DNA from: Winogradskyella pacifica
Lineage (GTDB): Bacteria; Bacteroidota; Bacteroidia; Flavobacteriales; Flavobacteriaceae
NCBI RefSeq assembly: GCF_013403915.1
Contig: NZ_JABFDI010000008.1
Coordinates: 113,274-177,273, forward strand
Length of the DNA: 64,000 nt
Direction of reading: 5' to 3'
The notes under the pieces are model-generated. The model ran no database searches. It saw only the letters and a program-made list of their open reading frames with translations, and had not been told where the DNA came from. This document shows positions 28,431 to 37,710 of the stretch, one piece after another. Position 1 is the stretch's first letter; every line of letters starts with the position of its first letter. The position numbers were made by a program, and so were the translations under genes.

Positions 28431-29774
28431 TTATACGACTCCTTGTGCCAACATAGCATCTGCAATTTTCACAAAGCCTGCAATATTAGCTCCTTTAATA
28501 TAATCAATAGAGCCATCTTCATTTTTACCGTATCTAACACAAGAGTCATGAATGGCTTCCATGATATCTTTTAAACGTGTATCCACCTCTTCTCTCGACC
28601 AACTTAGACGAAGCGAATTCTGACTCATCTCTAATCCTGAAGTTGCTACACCACCTGCATTTGAAGCTTTCCCTGGCGCAAACAATAACTTTGCCTTTTG
28701 AAATTCACTTATCGCTTCTGGAGTTGAAGGCATATTTGCACCTTCGACCACACAAATACAGCCATTTTTAACTAATTGCCTTGCTTCCTCTCCATTTAGT
28801 TCATTTTGAGTAGCACAAGGTAAAGCGATATCACATTTTACTGACCAAGGTCTTTCACCCGAAAAATATTCTGCATTAGGATATTCATCTACATATTCGC
28901 TTATACGACCACGCTTTACGTTTTTAAGATGCATTATAAAATTTAACTTCTCAGTATCAATACCGTCTTCATCGATAATATACCCACCAGAATCAGACAA
29001 TGTTAATACCTTTGCTCCAAACTCTATTGCCTTTTCGGTAGCATATTGCGCAACGTTTCCGGAGCCAGAAATCACAATATGTTTCCCTTCTAATATTTCA
29101 TTTTTTAATTTCAACATATTCTGAGCAAAATAAACAGTACCATAACCTGTAGACTCTGGTCTAATTAAAGAGCCACCCCAAGTAGGTCCTTTACCAGTTA
29201 GAACACCTGTAAATTCATTTTTCAACTTTTTATAAGTTCCAAACATAAAACCAACTTCTCTCGCTCCAACACCAATATCTCCTGCAGGGACATCGGTAAA
29301 CTGTCCTATATGTCTAAATAATTCACTCATAAACGATTGACAGAAACGCATAATTTCATCATCCGATTTTCCTTTGGGATCAAAATCAGAACCCCCTTTT
29401 CCTCCCCCCATCGGCAGTGTCGTTAAGGCATTTTTAAATACTTGTTCAAAAGCTAAGAACTTTAAAATACTTGCATTTACAGACGGATGAAAACGTAAAC
29501 CTCCTTTATAAGGTCCTATTGCAGAATTCATCTGAACTCTATAACCTCTATTAACTTGTATCTCTCCCGCATCATCAACCCAACTAACTCTAAATGATAT
29601 TAGCCTTTCGGGCTCGACCATTCTTAATAGGATATTTTTACCGCTATACAATTTATGTTGAGCTATATAAGGTATTAATGATTCTGCGACTTCTCGGACG
29701 GCTTGTAAAAACTCTGGTTCATGACTGTTTCTTGCTTGTACTTCTGCTAAAAAAGCATCAATTTTCTCTCTCAT
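28431..29774 (-). CDS. gdhA: NADP-type glutamate dehydrogenase
   Basis: 447 residues, the same length as the hexameric bacterial GdhA. Visible motifs: the substrate region GGLRFHPSVN, the catalytic-lysine region TLPMGGGKGGSDFDPKGKS, and the Rossmann fingerprint VISGSGNVAQYA. It makes glutamate from 2-oxoglutarate and ammonia. Isolated, with long flanking spacers and its own terminator. The intergenic side holds no clear TAnnTTTG in the gdhA direction. Confidence 0.96.
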   Translation of the reverse strand: MREKIDAFLAEVQARNSHEPEFLQAVREVAESLIPYIAQHKLYSGKNILLRMVEPERLISFRVSWVDDAGEIQVNRGYRVQMNSAIGPYKGGLRFHPSVNASILKFLAFEQVFKNALTTLPMGGGKGGSDFDPKGKSDDEIMRFCQSFMSELFRHIGQFTDVPAGDIGVGAREVGFMFGTYKKLKNEFTGVLTGKGPTWGGSLIRPESTGYGTVYFAQNMLKLKNEILEGKHIVISGSGNVAQYATEKAIEFGAKVLTLSDSGGYIIDEDGIDTEKLNFIMHLKNVKRGRISEYVDEYPNAEYFSGERPWSVKCDIALPCATQNELNGEEARQLVKNGCICVVEGANMPSTPEAISEFQKAKLLFAPGKASNAGGVATSGLEMSQNSLRLSWSREEVDTRLKDIMEAIHDSCVRYGKNEDGSIDYIKGANIAGFVKIADAMLAQGVV

Positions 29775-30089
29775 AAGTATTTATTTATTCTCGAAATTAA
29801 ATAATTCATTCACCATTTCTAAATATTAATCTATTTTTGTCAAAAAAATAGGATATTCTATTTTAAACCTGCGATTGTAAGAATATTTTGATATATTGTG
29901 GCGTCCTTATCACTTTAATAATTAGACATATATCAATTTTGTTATTATGATATTCTAAATGTTTTTATTCAATATAAAAAGGATTATATTTTATGAAGAA
30001 AATAAAAAACATGCATTTTGTCGGTTTTATTTGGTAGTTTATCGGGTTTTTATATATTTGCTGGGTAAAAGCATCAATTCTAAAATTAC
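29775..30089. other. Divergent intergenic region
   Basis: 315 AT-rich bases between gdhA and the next plus-strand gene. The only supported signal is the promoter at 30030-30060. A 14-codon open frame at 29992 is too short to support as a gene. Confidence 0.6.
30030..30060 (+). promoter_or_regulatory. Complete Bacteroidota promoter (-33 TTTG, 19 bp, -7 TATATTTG)
   Basis: TTTG at 30030-30033 and TATATTTG at 30053-30060, separated by 19 bases, match both elements of the sigma-ABfr consensus. The ATG is 30 bases downstream. Confidence 0.75.
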
Positions 30090-30875
30090 ATGACACAAAA
30101 AATAAAAAATATATTTGTTGCATTTCTATTGCTTTTATCGATGCAATTGAGTTTCTCGCAAGCCTTTTCTCACGAGGTTGGAATTATTGCTGGCCCTATA
30201 GTTTACCAATCTGACTTTGGTGAACGATACGACTTTGAAACAAATTCTGGTAATATAGGTTTTGGTATAGGTCTCGTTTACTATATGAACTTTGAATATC
30301 TTAGTGGTTACTATTCTTATTCGAGAAGTAATTTTTTCACAAAACATTTTAAAGTACGCGCTGAACTTTCTTGGAACAAAACAGGACTTGATCATTATGG
30401 TATATGGGTAGATGAAGATAGAACAAGTACTTCTGCGGATAAATTAAGAGCACACTCAGGAGAAGCGCAAAATTTTGATTTAGGAGCGCAATTGGAATTT
30501 TACCCTATGAGTTTAAGAAATTTTTCGCGTGGAGGTGATAAATTCGCACCATTTGTAAGCTTAGGCGCGCATTACGTGTTTTATAGTCCGAGCGTAACCA
30601 CTACTTATGGTGATCAAAACATAAACAATATCAATAATTTTTATCCAAGCTGGGAACCAGGATCTATAGATGTTGAAGCCGGATCTACTTGGTCTGTTGT
30701 TGGTAGTGTAGGTGTAAGGTATAACCTTAGTGCAATTTCAAATTTAATGGTTGATCTAAGAATACAACGTTTCTTTAATGACAAAACGGATGGTTTAGAC
30801 CATCAATTAGAATCTAATAAAACAAATGATTGGTTAGCTTGGTTAAATGTGGGCTACATTTTCATGTTCGATTAA
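30090..30875 (+). CDS. Outer-membrane beta-barrel protein (THC0290_0291-like)
   Basis: 261 residues with a signal peptide (MTQKIKNIFVAFLLLLSMQLSFSQ). The body reads as alternating barrel strands: EVGIIAGPIVYQSDFGERYDF, IGFGIGLVYYMNF, FAPFVSLGAHYVFYSP and a C-terminal WLNVGYIFMFD. It resembles a flavobacterial family of outer-membrane proteins of unknown function that NCBI names THC0290_0291. The best promoter in the window precedes it, suggesting strong expression. Confidence 0.83.
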   Translation: MTQKIKNIFVAFLLLLSMQLSFSQAFSHEVGIIAGPIVYQSDFGERYDFETNSGNIGFGIGLVYYMNFEYLSGYYSYSRSNFFTKHFKVRAELSWNKTGLDHYGIWVDEDRTSTSADKLRAHSGEAQNFDLGAQLEFYPMSLRNFSRGGDKFAPFVSLGAHYVFYSPSVTTTYGDQNINNINNFYPSWEPGSIDVEAGSTWSVVGSVGVRYNLSAISNLMVDLRIQRFFNDKTDGLDHQLESNKTNDWLAWLNVGYIFMFD

Positions 30876-30897
30876 AATCAATAAAACATATTTATAC

Positions 30898-30929
30898 AAA
30901 AAGACCAAATCATATGATTTGGTCTTTTT
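30898..30929. terminator. Bidirectional intrinsic terminator
   Basis: Perfect 16-bp inverted repeat, AAAAAGACCAAATCAT (30898-30913) with ATGATTTGGTCTTTTT (30914-30929). A and T tracts on both sides let it serve the barrel gene and the convergent transsulfuration gene. Confidence 0.9.
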
Positions 30930-30950
30930 GTATGCTGCATTTAAGCGATG

Positions 30951-32090
30951 TCATCCTATAGCTTGTTTTAAATCTGCTATTAAATCTGCTTCATCTTCAA
31001 TACCAACACTCAACCTAATTAGCGAATCTACAACACCTGTTTTTTCGCGTTCTTCTTTTGGAATACTCGCATGCGTCATACTTGCCGGATGACCAGCTAA
31101 TGACTCCACACCACCCAGCGATTCCGCTAATGTAAAAACCTTTAGATTTTGGACCATTTTAATAGCTTCTTCATAGTTATTACCTTTGGTAGTAAAAGAC
31201 ACCATACCTCCATAATCGCTCATCTGAGCTTTTGCAATAGCATGATTAGGATGGTTTTCAAAACCTGGCCAATACACATTTTCTATTTTTGGGTGACTTT
31301 CTAAATACTCAGCTACAGCTCTACCATTTTCGCAATGACGCTGCATTCTAACATGTAAGGTTTTTAAACCTCTCAAAGCTAAAAATGCATCTTGAGGACC
31401 GCAAATAGCACCACTTGCGTTTTGAATAAAATATAACCGATCTGCCAATTCTTTATCTTTTACAATTAACGCTCCCATCACCAAATCACTATGCCCACCA
31501 AGATATTTAGTTGCGGAGTGCATTACAATATCTGCCCCCAAATCTAATGGTCGTTGTAAATACGGCGTCGCAAAGGTATTATCTACTGCAAATAACACCT
31601 TATACTTATTTGCAATTTCGGCTGTCTTTACAATATCGATAATATTTAACATGGGGTTGGTCGGTGTTTCTACCCAGATTAATTTTGTTTTATCATTTAT
31701 ATAGTCTTCAATATGCGCTGCATTTTCCATGCCTATAAAATGGAATTTTATACCAAAGTCTTCATATATCTTTGTGAATAACCGATACGTTCCACCATAT
31801 AAATTGTTGGTAGAAATAACCTCATCCCCTTGCTTTAACAGTTTTAGAATGCCGTCTATAGCTGCTAATCCAGATGCAAATGCTAAACCATGTGTTCCAT
31901 TTTCGATACTTGCAAAAGCGTTCTCTAACGCATGACGTGTTGGATTCGCTGAGCGTGCATATTCATAGCCTTTATGTCCGCCTGGTGTAGATTGTGCAAA
32001 AGTAGAGGTTTGATAAATTGGGGGCATTACAGAACCATAAGCAGCATCTGGTTTTTGACCACCATGTATTGTTTTTGTATTAAATTTCAT
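30951..32090 (-). CDS. metB: Cystathionine gamma-synthase/lyase family PLP enzyme
   Basis: 379 residues, fold-type I. The PLP lysine is in MHSATKYLGGHSD, phosphate contacts in YARSANPTRHALE, and the conserved C-terminal block reads FTLAESLGGVESLAGHP. The family covers cystathionine gamma-synthase, gamma-lyase and homocysteine synthase. The ESLGGVESL..H.ASMTH block fits synthase or lyase, so the symbol is a best guess. It acts in methionine/cysteine interconversion. Single-gene unit ending at the bidirectional terminator. Confidence 0.87.
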   Translation of the reverse strand: MKFNTKTIHGGQKPDAAYGSVMPPIYQTSTFAQSTPGGHKGYEYARSANPTRHALENAFASIENGTHGLAFASGLAAIDGILKLLKQGDEVISTNNLYGGTYRLFTKIYEDFGIKFHFIGMENAAHIEDYINDKTKLIWVETPTNPMLNIIDIVKTAEIANKYKVLFAVDNTFATPYLQRPLDLGADIVMHSATKYLGGHSDLVMGALIVKDKELADRLYFIQNASGAICGPQDAFLALRGLKTLHVRMQRHCENGRAVAEYLESHPKIENVYWPGFENHPNHAIAKAQMSDYGGMVSFTTKGNNYEEAIKMVQNLKVFTLAESLGGVESLAGHPASMTHASIPKEEREKTGVVDSLIRLSVGIEDEADLIADLKQAIG

Positions 32091-32228
32091 AATAAAAGGA
32101 GTTAAACGAAACCCACGAAAAAATTAACAGAATTATCGCTTTTGTACCCTAACAAATTTAACGGATAATTCGTTCTATTCAAATCTATATAATACCTTTA
32201 TTGTTTATTAAACTTAATACCAAACGCT

Positions 32229-32948
32229 GTGAAACATATAATTCCATTTTTGATATTTGCTATTGTTTTAAATTCATGTAGCTCTGAATTTAAACCCGCA
32301 ACATTTGATACTATTTCTGTCGAAGAATCTTACGAGGCCGAAATTTCAGCAGTCTATAGCAAAGCAACAGGAAGTAGTGACCTTAGTAAAAGCATAAACA
32401 CAAACGTCGAAAATGCAATTATTGCAACCCTAAACACGTCTGAAAGCAAAACTAATTTAACTGAAGTTTTAAAAGCGTTTAATAAAGAATATCTAACGTT
32501 TAAAAAAGATTATTCTAAAATAGATGAACCGGCTTGGGAGCTTCATATTGAAACAGAACTCGTTTACCAGTCTGAAGCTATTATTACACTAGTTATTAGT
32601 ACGTATGAGTTTAAAGGTGGTGCTCATGGTAATGACAAAATAAAACTATTAAATCTTGATGCTAAAACTGGAAAAACTTTAGAAGTCACGGATTTTATTA
32701 CAGACATAGCGGGTTTTACAACCTTAGCCAAAACTCATTTCATTAAATCTTTAGAAGAGAACGAAGACCAATTAACTATTGAAAATTTCTTCTTCGGAAA
32801 ACCTTTTCATTTACCTGAAAATATTGGTTTTAGTGAAGAAGGCTTAGTTTTAATCTACAATGTTTATGAAGTAGCTTCTTACGATTTAGGGTATACCGAA
32901 TTTATGATTCCTTTTAGTGAGGCAGAGTCTTATTTAAAGATGAACTAA
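32229..32948 (+). CDS. DUF4163/DUF3298 lipoprotein (RsiV/PdaC-like)
   Basis: 239 residues from a GTG start; no ATG alternative lies upstream in frame. Lipoprotein signal with Cys17 (IVLNSC). The DUF4163-like part (about 30-130) is followed by a DUF3298-like part (STYEFKGGAHGNDKIKLLNLDAKTGKTLEVTDFI). This pair occurs in surface proteins such as the anti-sigma factor RsiV and deacetylase PdaC; no catalytic domain is attached here. The function is unknown. It overlaps the end of the convergent antiporter gene by 4 bases. Confidence 0.82.
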   Translation: MKHIIPFLIFAIVLNSCSSEFKPATFDTISVEESYEAEISAVYSKATGSSDLSKSINTNVENAIIATLNTSESKTNLTEVLKAFNKEYLTFKKDYSKIDEPAWELHIETELVYQSEAIITLVISTYEFKGGAHGNDKIKLLNLDAKTGKTLEVTDFITDIAGFTTLAKTHFIKSLEENEDQLTIENFFFGKPFHLPENIGFSEEGLVLIYNVYEVASYDLGYTEFMIPFSEAESYLKMN

Positions 32949-34192
32949 ACTACTTTTTTGGTTAATCGCTTTATAATTGGACCAACCGTTAATCCTTGTC
33001 CAACAATAGACACCACAACGACGACGTAAGTTATTACTAAAAACAGTTCTCTATGCATGTCCTTTGTCAGGCTAAGTGCTAATGCAATAGAAATACCACC
33101 TCGTAAGCCGCCCCAAGTCATTATTAAATTTGTTTTTGGCACAAAATCCAATCGTTTTTCAAAGAATTTAATGGGCAACCAAAGCGAAATATAACGGCAA
33201 ATTAAGATTAAAGGAATCGCTAAAAGACCGGCATAAATGTATTTCCCGTCTAATGTTAATACTAACATTTCCATACCAATCATTACAAACAAAATAGTGT
33301 TTAATAAGACATCTACGAGCTCCCAAAATTTATCGACATAAAGCTCTGTAGTTTCAGACATAGCAGAATTTCTAACCGTATCATTTCCAACAATAAGTCC
33401 GGCAGTTACCATAGCCAAAGGAGCCGACAAATGAAATTTATGCGCTAACATCGTACCTCCCATAACGCTTGCTAGGGTTAATATCACTTCAATTTCGTAG
33501 CTATCAATCGATCGCATTAAACGGTAGGTAATCCACCCTAGAAAAAGCCCTAAAACAATACCACCAATAACCTCTTGTCCAAATAAGGTGGCAATATCAG
33601 CCAACTCAATAGCAGCATTAGGTTTCGCTGCTATTGCAAAAATGGTTAAGAAGACTACAACTCCTACTCCATCATTAAATAATGATTCTCCTACAATTTT
33701 AGTTTCTAGTTTTTTTGGAGCCCCTGCTTTTTTTAAAATCCCTAAAACAGCAATAGGATCCGTTGGAGAAATTAAAGCACCAAACAATAAACAGTAGATA
33801 AAATCTACATTTAAATCCATTAACTTTAAGACGTAAAACATCGCAATACCAACTAAAAATGTTGATACCAAAACACCTACAGTAGCAAAAGCCATTATTG
33901 GCCATCGCTGCACTTTAAGCTGATTAAAATTGGTATGTAAAGCACCTGCAAACAACAGGAAACTCAGCATAATATCTAAGAGAACCGTTTCAAAATCTAT
34001 CAATGCTATAAATTCTCGTTCTTGCACTAACAAGGTATCATCAAATTGAGCAATTCCGACTAAAACAACCGTAAACACTATGGTAATTACCATTAAACCA
34101 ATAGTGATTGGCAACTTTAAAAACTTCTCGTTTATATAACCAAAGCCCGCAGAAAGAACGATTAAAATAGTAGCAATTGAATAGTAGTCCAT
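32945..34192 (-). CDS. Na+/H+ antiporter of the CPA1 (NhaP) type
   Basis: 415 residues with about 12 hydrophobic segments. Motifs of the CPA1 family are visible: ISPTDPIAVLGILKKAG in the half-helix region and VGESLFNDGVGVVVFL with the ion-binding Asn-Asp. TWGGLRGGISIALALSL lies near the end. It exchanges sodium for protons across the inner membrane, in keeping with a marine lifestyle. It lies 2 bases after the DinB-like gene on the same strand, and the two may be co-transcribed. Confidence 0.93.
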   Translation of the reverse strand: MDYYSIATILIVLSAGFGYINEKFLKLPITIGLMVITIVFTVVLVGIAQFDDTLLVQEREFIALIDFETVLLDIMLSFLLFAGALHTNFNQLKVQRWPIMAFATVGVLVSTFLVGIAMFYVLKLMDLNVDFIYCLLFGALISPTDPIAVLGILKKAGAPKKLETKIVGESLFNDGVGVVVFLTIFAIAAKPNAAIELADIATLFGQEVIGGIVLGLFLGWITYRLMRSIDSYEIEVILTLASVMGGTMLAHKFHLSAPLAMVTAGLIVGNDTVRNSAMSETTELYVDKFWELVDVLLNTILFVMIGMEMLVLTLDGKYIYAGLLAIPLILICRYISLWLPIKFFEKRLDFVPKTNLIMTWGGLRGGISIALALSLTKDMHRELFLVITYVVVVVSIVGQGLTVGPIIKRLTKKVV

Positions 34193-34194
34193 AG

Positions 34195-34650
34195 TTATAG
34201 TGATTTTCGGAGTGCTAAAATATACCCTAAATGAATACCTTCATGAAAATTATTAAAATCAATAGCTTCTTCAACATTACTCAGTGTACTTTTTGTAGTC
34301 ACGGTATATTGATTATAGGTCTGAAAAACTTTAGTATCGTAATCTTCCTTAGTCTTTTCAATAGTAGAAAATAACAAGCCTTTTATGGTATCTACTTCAG
34401 ACTGCGATAAATCGCGTTCCGTTTTTGTTCCTTTTTTAAAAGCTTCTACCATCTCATCAGAAACAACCATTGGCAATCCTGATAATTTGTATACCAATAA
34501 TTGTTGCGTAACAATAGTATGTGCAATATTCCAAATGATATTATTACGAAACCCTTTTGGCACTTTATTCAACTCTTCTAAAGTGTGGTTTTCAATAAAA
34601 CTTTTTAATAATTTTCTATTCTTAAGTGCGACGTCGAAAACAAAATCCAT
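34195..34650 (-). CDS. DinB-superfamily (YfiT-like) metal-dependent protein
   Basis: 151 residues forming a four-helix bundle. The three metal-binding histidines of the superfamily are visible: IIWNIAHTIVTQQ in helix 2, and NFHEGIHLGYILAL near the end. This family is unrelated to DNA polymerase IV despite the shared name. Many members act as thiol-dependent S-transferases in detoxification; the substrate is unknown. It precedes the antiporter gene by 2 bases. Confidence 0.85.
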   Translation of the reverse strand: MDFVFDVALKNRKLLKSFIENHTLEELNKVPKGFRNNIIWNIAHTIVTQQLLVYKLSGLPMVVSDEMVEAFKKGTKTERDLSQSEVDTIKGLLFSTIEKTKEDYDTKVFQTYNQYTVTTKSTLSNVEEAIDFNNFHEGIHLGYILALRKSL

Positions 34651-34730
34651 AAAATCATATTTTTATTAAAAGTAATAAAATTCATTAGAAATACGGTTTC
34701 TTTGCATATTGAAATTAAACCGTTTTGATT

Positions 34731-35084
34731 ATGAACAAAATATACTTTTTAAGTAGCTGTAATACTTGTACCCGTATCATAAATGAGCTTAATCTTCCTG
34801 AAGGTTTTCAACTTCAAGATATAAAGACAGAACCAATTACTACACAACAGATTGAAGAAATGCGAGCACTAACAGATAGCTACGAAAGTCTGTTTAGTAA
34901 GCGCGCGCGACTTTATAGAGAATTGGGTTTAAAAGAGAAATCACTGACTGAAGATGATTACAAAAATTATATTTTAGAACATTATACGTTTTTAAAACGT
35001 CCTGTAATTTTATATAATGATTCTATTTTTATTGGCAATTCTAAGAAAACAGTAGAAGCTGCCAAACTCGCTATACATGAATAG
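34731..35084 (+). CDS. ArsC/Spx-family protein
   Basis: 117 residues from the ATG at 34731; two codons upstream (TTG) were rejected. It has a thioredoxin-like fold with CNTC near the N-terminus (SSCNTCTRI) and the family's C-terminal block FLKRPVILYNDSIFIGNSKKTVEAAK. The fold includes arsenate reductases and Spx regulators. A CxxC motif with no nearby ars genes makes a redox or regulatory role as likely as arsenate reduction. The stop overlaps the next gene's start by 8 bases. Confidence 0.84.
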   Translation: MNKIYFLSSCNTCTRIINELNLPEGFQLQDIKTEPITTQQIEEMRALTDSYESLFSKRARLYRELGLKEKSLTEDDYKNYILEHYTFLKRPVILYNDSIFIGNSKKTVEAAKLAIHE

Positions 35085-35970
35085 TAGAAAATTTGCCATT
35101 TTCGCATTGATCATGGTACAACTATTATATGGTCTCAATTTCACTATTGCAAAAACAGTAATGAATGAAAATTTCATTAAACCCTTTGGATTTGTTCTAA
35201 TAAGAGTTGCCGGTGCTACGGTGTTGTTTTGGATTATGAGTCTCTTTTTACCAAAGCAAAAAATTGACAAAAAAGACTATCTAAAACTCTTTGTAGCCGC
35301 CATTTTTGGAGTCATGATTAATATGCTTTTCTTTTTTAAAGGCTTAGAATACACCTCTCCAATCCATGCTTCAGCCATTACCATTACAGTACCTATTATC
35401 ATTTTAATTTTGTCTGCTATAATTTTAAAGGAAAACGTTTCTAAGCTAAAAATAGTTGGAGTTACTTTGGGCTTAATAGGCGCATTGGTTTTAACTATAT
35501 ATGGTAAATCTGCAAGAGCTGGCGATAATGTGCCATTAGGTAATTTACTCGTGTTTTTAAATGCTATTTCATACAGCATCTATGTGATAATGATTAAAAA
35601 ACTCACATTAAAATACCATCCATTTACATTTATTAAATGGTTGTTTTTGTTTGGTCTTATTATGTTAATTCCGTTTGGTTATAATGATTTAAAAGCTGTA
35701 GAGTGGCACACGTTTACACCTAATGCCATTTGGTCTGTTGTATTTGTTGTTGTCGGCGCGACTTTCGGAACGTATTTATTTAATCCATTAGCATTAAACA
35801 AATTAAAAGCATCTACTGTAGGTATATTTATTTATCTTCAACCTGTAGTTGCTGGACTTTTTGCTATTTCAATAGGTGCAGATTTTATAGACTCCGTAAA
35901 AATCGGAGCCATGTTACTCATATTTTTAGGAGTATTTCTTGTATCTAAAAAACCTAAAAACGCCATTTAA
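35077..35970 (+). CDS. EamA-family (DMT) transporter
   Basis: 297 residues with ten hydrophobic segments in two EamA repeats (about 5-140 and 150-290). The first repeat opens FAIFALIMVQLLYGLNFTIAKTV; the second ends PVVAGLFAISIGADF. This is the drug/metabolite exporter superfamily; the substrate is unknown. The start overlaps the ArsC-like gene by 8 bases and the next gene follows within 1 base, so three genes form one operon. Confidence 0.92.
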   Translation: MNSRKFAIFALIMVQLLYGLNFTIAKTVMNENFIKPFGFVLIRVAGATVLFWIMSLFLPKQKIDKKDYLKLFVAAIFGVMINMLFFFKGLEYTSPIHASAITITVPIIILILSAIILKENVSKLKIVGVTLGLIGALVLTIYGKSARAGDNVPLGNLLVFLNAISYSIYVIMIKKLTLKYHPFTFIKWLFLFGLIMLIPFGYNDLKAVEWHTFTPNAIWSVVFVVVGATFGTYLFNPLALNKLKASTVGIFIYLQPVVAGLFAISIGADFIDSVKIGAMLLIFLGVFLVSKKPKNAI

Positions 35971-35971
35971 T

Positions 35972-37105
35972 TTGCCTCTAACATCTAAAGTTTTTAAAAG
36001 CATTGATACTATTCCTCAACCTTATTGGGATAGTGTTAATTGCTGTACAAATATTTATTATTCACCCGAATTCTTAAAAGCTTTTGAACTTGCCAATACA
36101 GACATAGAATTCAATTATATTTTCATCCTTAAAGACCAGGAAGCTGTTGCTTTTGCCAATACACAGATTGTAACCATTGGTGTTGAAACCATTACAAAGA
36201 ACATTAAAATGTCCGATAAAATAAGACATTGGGTTAACAACATGTTCTGCAACAATCATATTTGTGTGTTGTTCTGTGGAAATGTATTTTTAAGTGGAGA
36301 ATATGGTACCTTTCTGAAAGATGGTGAAGATAAAGTCGACACGTTTAAAGCCATTGCAGAAGGTGTAAAACAATTATCAAAATCTACAAAAAAACTAAGT
36401 GCTATTTTTATAAAAGATTTTAAAAACGAATCCCTTCCTATTACCAATCATTTAGAATCTTACGATTACGCAGCCATGCAAGTTGAGCCTAATATGATTA
36501 TTACGCTAAAACCAGAATGGCATTCCTTTGAAGACTATACAACGGCTTTAAAATCTAAATATCGTGTAAAAGCAAATAGAGCAGATGCTAAAAGTGCTCC
36601 TTTAAATGCTAAATTATTTTCTGAAGACGATATAGAAATTCATAAAGAAGCACTTCAAGAATTATATCAAAATACGATTGATAATGCTGATTTTAATGCC
36701 CAAATATTAAACCTCGATACTTATATTCATCTTAAAAGAACTTTTAAAGATTTATTTATAGTAAAGGGCTATTTTCTCGAAGATAAATTAGTCGGTTTTT
36801 TATCTGCCATGCAAAACGACACACATCTCGATGCGCATTTCATTGGTATCGATTATTCTCAAAATAAAGAATTTGGCATCTATCCGAGAATACTAAACGA
36901 TTACGTAAGACTCGGGATAGCTACAAAATCAACACAGATTAACTTAGGTAGAACTGCTTCTGAAATAAAAAGTACATTAGGTGCAAAACCAGAAGCATTA
37001 ACTTGTTATTGCAAGCACAAACGGTATTTACCAAATCAGATTTTAAAGCCATTCATAAAAAATGTGCAGATAAAATCCTTTAAGCAGCACTCGGTTTTTA
37101 AGTAA
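35972..37105 (+). CDS. GNAT-fold acyltransferase (FemAB/BioF2-like)
   Basis: 377 residues from TTG at 35972 (MPLTSKVFKSIDTIPQPYWD), directly after the transporter stop. A TTG at 35939 inside the transporter gene is the alternative start. The layout shows two GNAT-like lobes: YSPEFLKAFELANTDIEFNYIF at the start and, at the end, VKGYFLEDKLVGFLSAMQND with HFIGIDYSQNKEFGIYPRIL. The latter resembles aminoacyl- or acyl-transferases of the FemAB type. Substrate unknown. Co-transcription with the transporter is likely. Confidence 0.72.
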   Translation: MPLTSKVFKSIDTIPQPYWDSVNCCTNIYYSPEFLKAFELANTDIEFNYIFILKDQEAVAFANTQIVTIGVETITKNIKMSDKIRHWVNNMFCNNHICVLFCGNVFLSGEYGTFLKDGEDKVDTFKAIAEGVKQLSKSTKKLSAIFIKDFKNESLPITNHLESYDYAAMQVEPNMIITLKPEWHSFEDYTTALKSKYRVKANRADAKSAPLNAKLFSEDDIEIHKEALQELYQNTIDNADFNAQILNLDTYIHLKRTFKDLFIVKGYFLEDKLVGFLSAMQNDTHLDAHFIGIDYSQNKEFGIYPRILNDYVRLGIATKSTQINLGRTASEIKSTLGAKPEALTCYCKHKRYLPNQILKPFIKNVQIKSFKQHSVFK

Positions 37106-37107
37106 AT

Positions 37108-37587
37108 CTATAGCTTCATTGGCTTTGGTCGTACTCCATGCTTACGCGTATCCTCTTTTGTCAAAACCTTAAAACTTTCAGACTTCGGAAATTTATGAGC
37201 CAATTCTAATAATGGTTCTGGTAAACCTGTTAGTTTTCTTGCTTTAAGATCTATCCAACCTCCTTGCATTTCGCAATACGCTAAATTTTCACCTTTATGG
37301 TTGTAAAAATTATGTTCAAACATAAACAACATACCATCTTCACTTAAGCCAGACACTTCAATAGTTACCGTAATTGGAGTTCCTAAAAATGATTCCTTAA
37401 AATAGTACATATGTTCATAAAACACAACAGGCCCTACATTGAATTTCATAATTTCTGGCATTGTAAATCCCTTCTCAGTAAAGAATGCCATACGTGCATG
37501 ACTCATAAAATTGGTATACGCAGAATTAGCTAAATGACCATTAGCATCCACATCACTCCAACGAATTTCAAATTGTTTTTTGTACAT
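37108..37587 (-). CDS. Acyl-CoA thioesterase, 4HBT hot-dog family
   Basis: 159 residues, single hot-dog domain. The active-site Asp is in the opening motif RWSDVDANGHLANSAYTNF. It resembles YbgC/FadM-like thioesterases that hydrolyse acyl-CoA or acyl-ACP. The C-terminal tail beyond residue 135 (KVLTKEDTRKHGVRPKPMKL) is Lys/Arg-rich. Convergent with the acyltransferase gene, with a 2-base gap. Confidence 0.9.
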   Translation of the reverse strand: MYKKQFEIRWSDVDANGHLANSAYTNFMSHARMAFFTEKGFTMPEIMKFNVGPVVFYEHMYYFKESFLGTPITVTIEVSGLSEDGMLFMFEHNFYNHKGENLAYCEMQGGWIDLKARKLTGLPEPLLELAHKFPKSESFKVLTKEDTRKHGVRPKPMKL

Positions 37588-37678
37588 AAGTTTACCTTCA
37601 ATTTAGGTTTGCAAAGTTATAAAAGTCTAATGAGAGAATTGGGCGCTTTCTAAACTATTTAAAAACCATTGATTTTTG

Positions 37679-37686
37679 TACCTTTG
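37679..37686 (+). promoter_or_regulatory. Promoter -7 element TACCTTTG
   Basis: Exact TAnnTTTG match, 24 bases before the ATG of the YicC-type gene at 37711. It lies inside the 5' extension of that open frame, which supports the shorter start. Confidence 0.6.
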
Positions 37687-37710
37687 CGCAACTTTAAATG
37701 CAAAGTTTTA

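Noticed and set aside
29992..30036. 14-codon frame MKKIKNMHFVGFIW upstream of the barrel gene
   Set aside because: Too short to support; it overlaps the -33 element of the promoter at 30030 and has no own signal.
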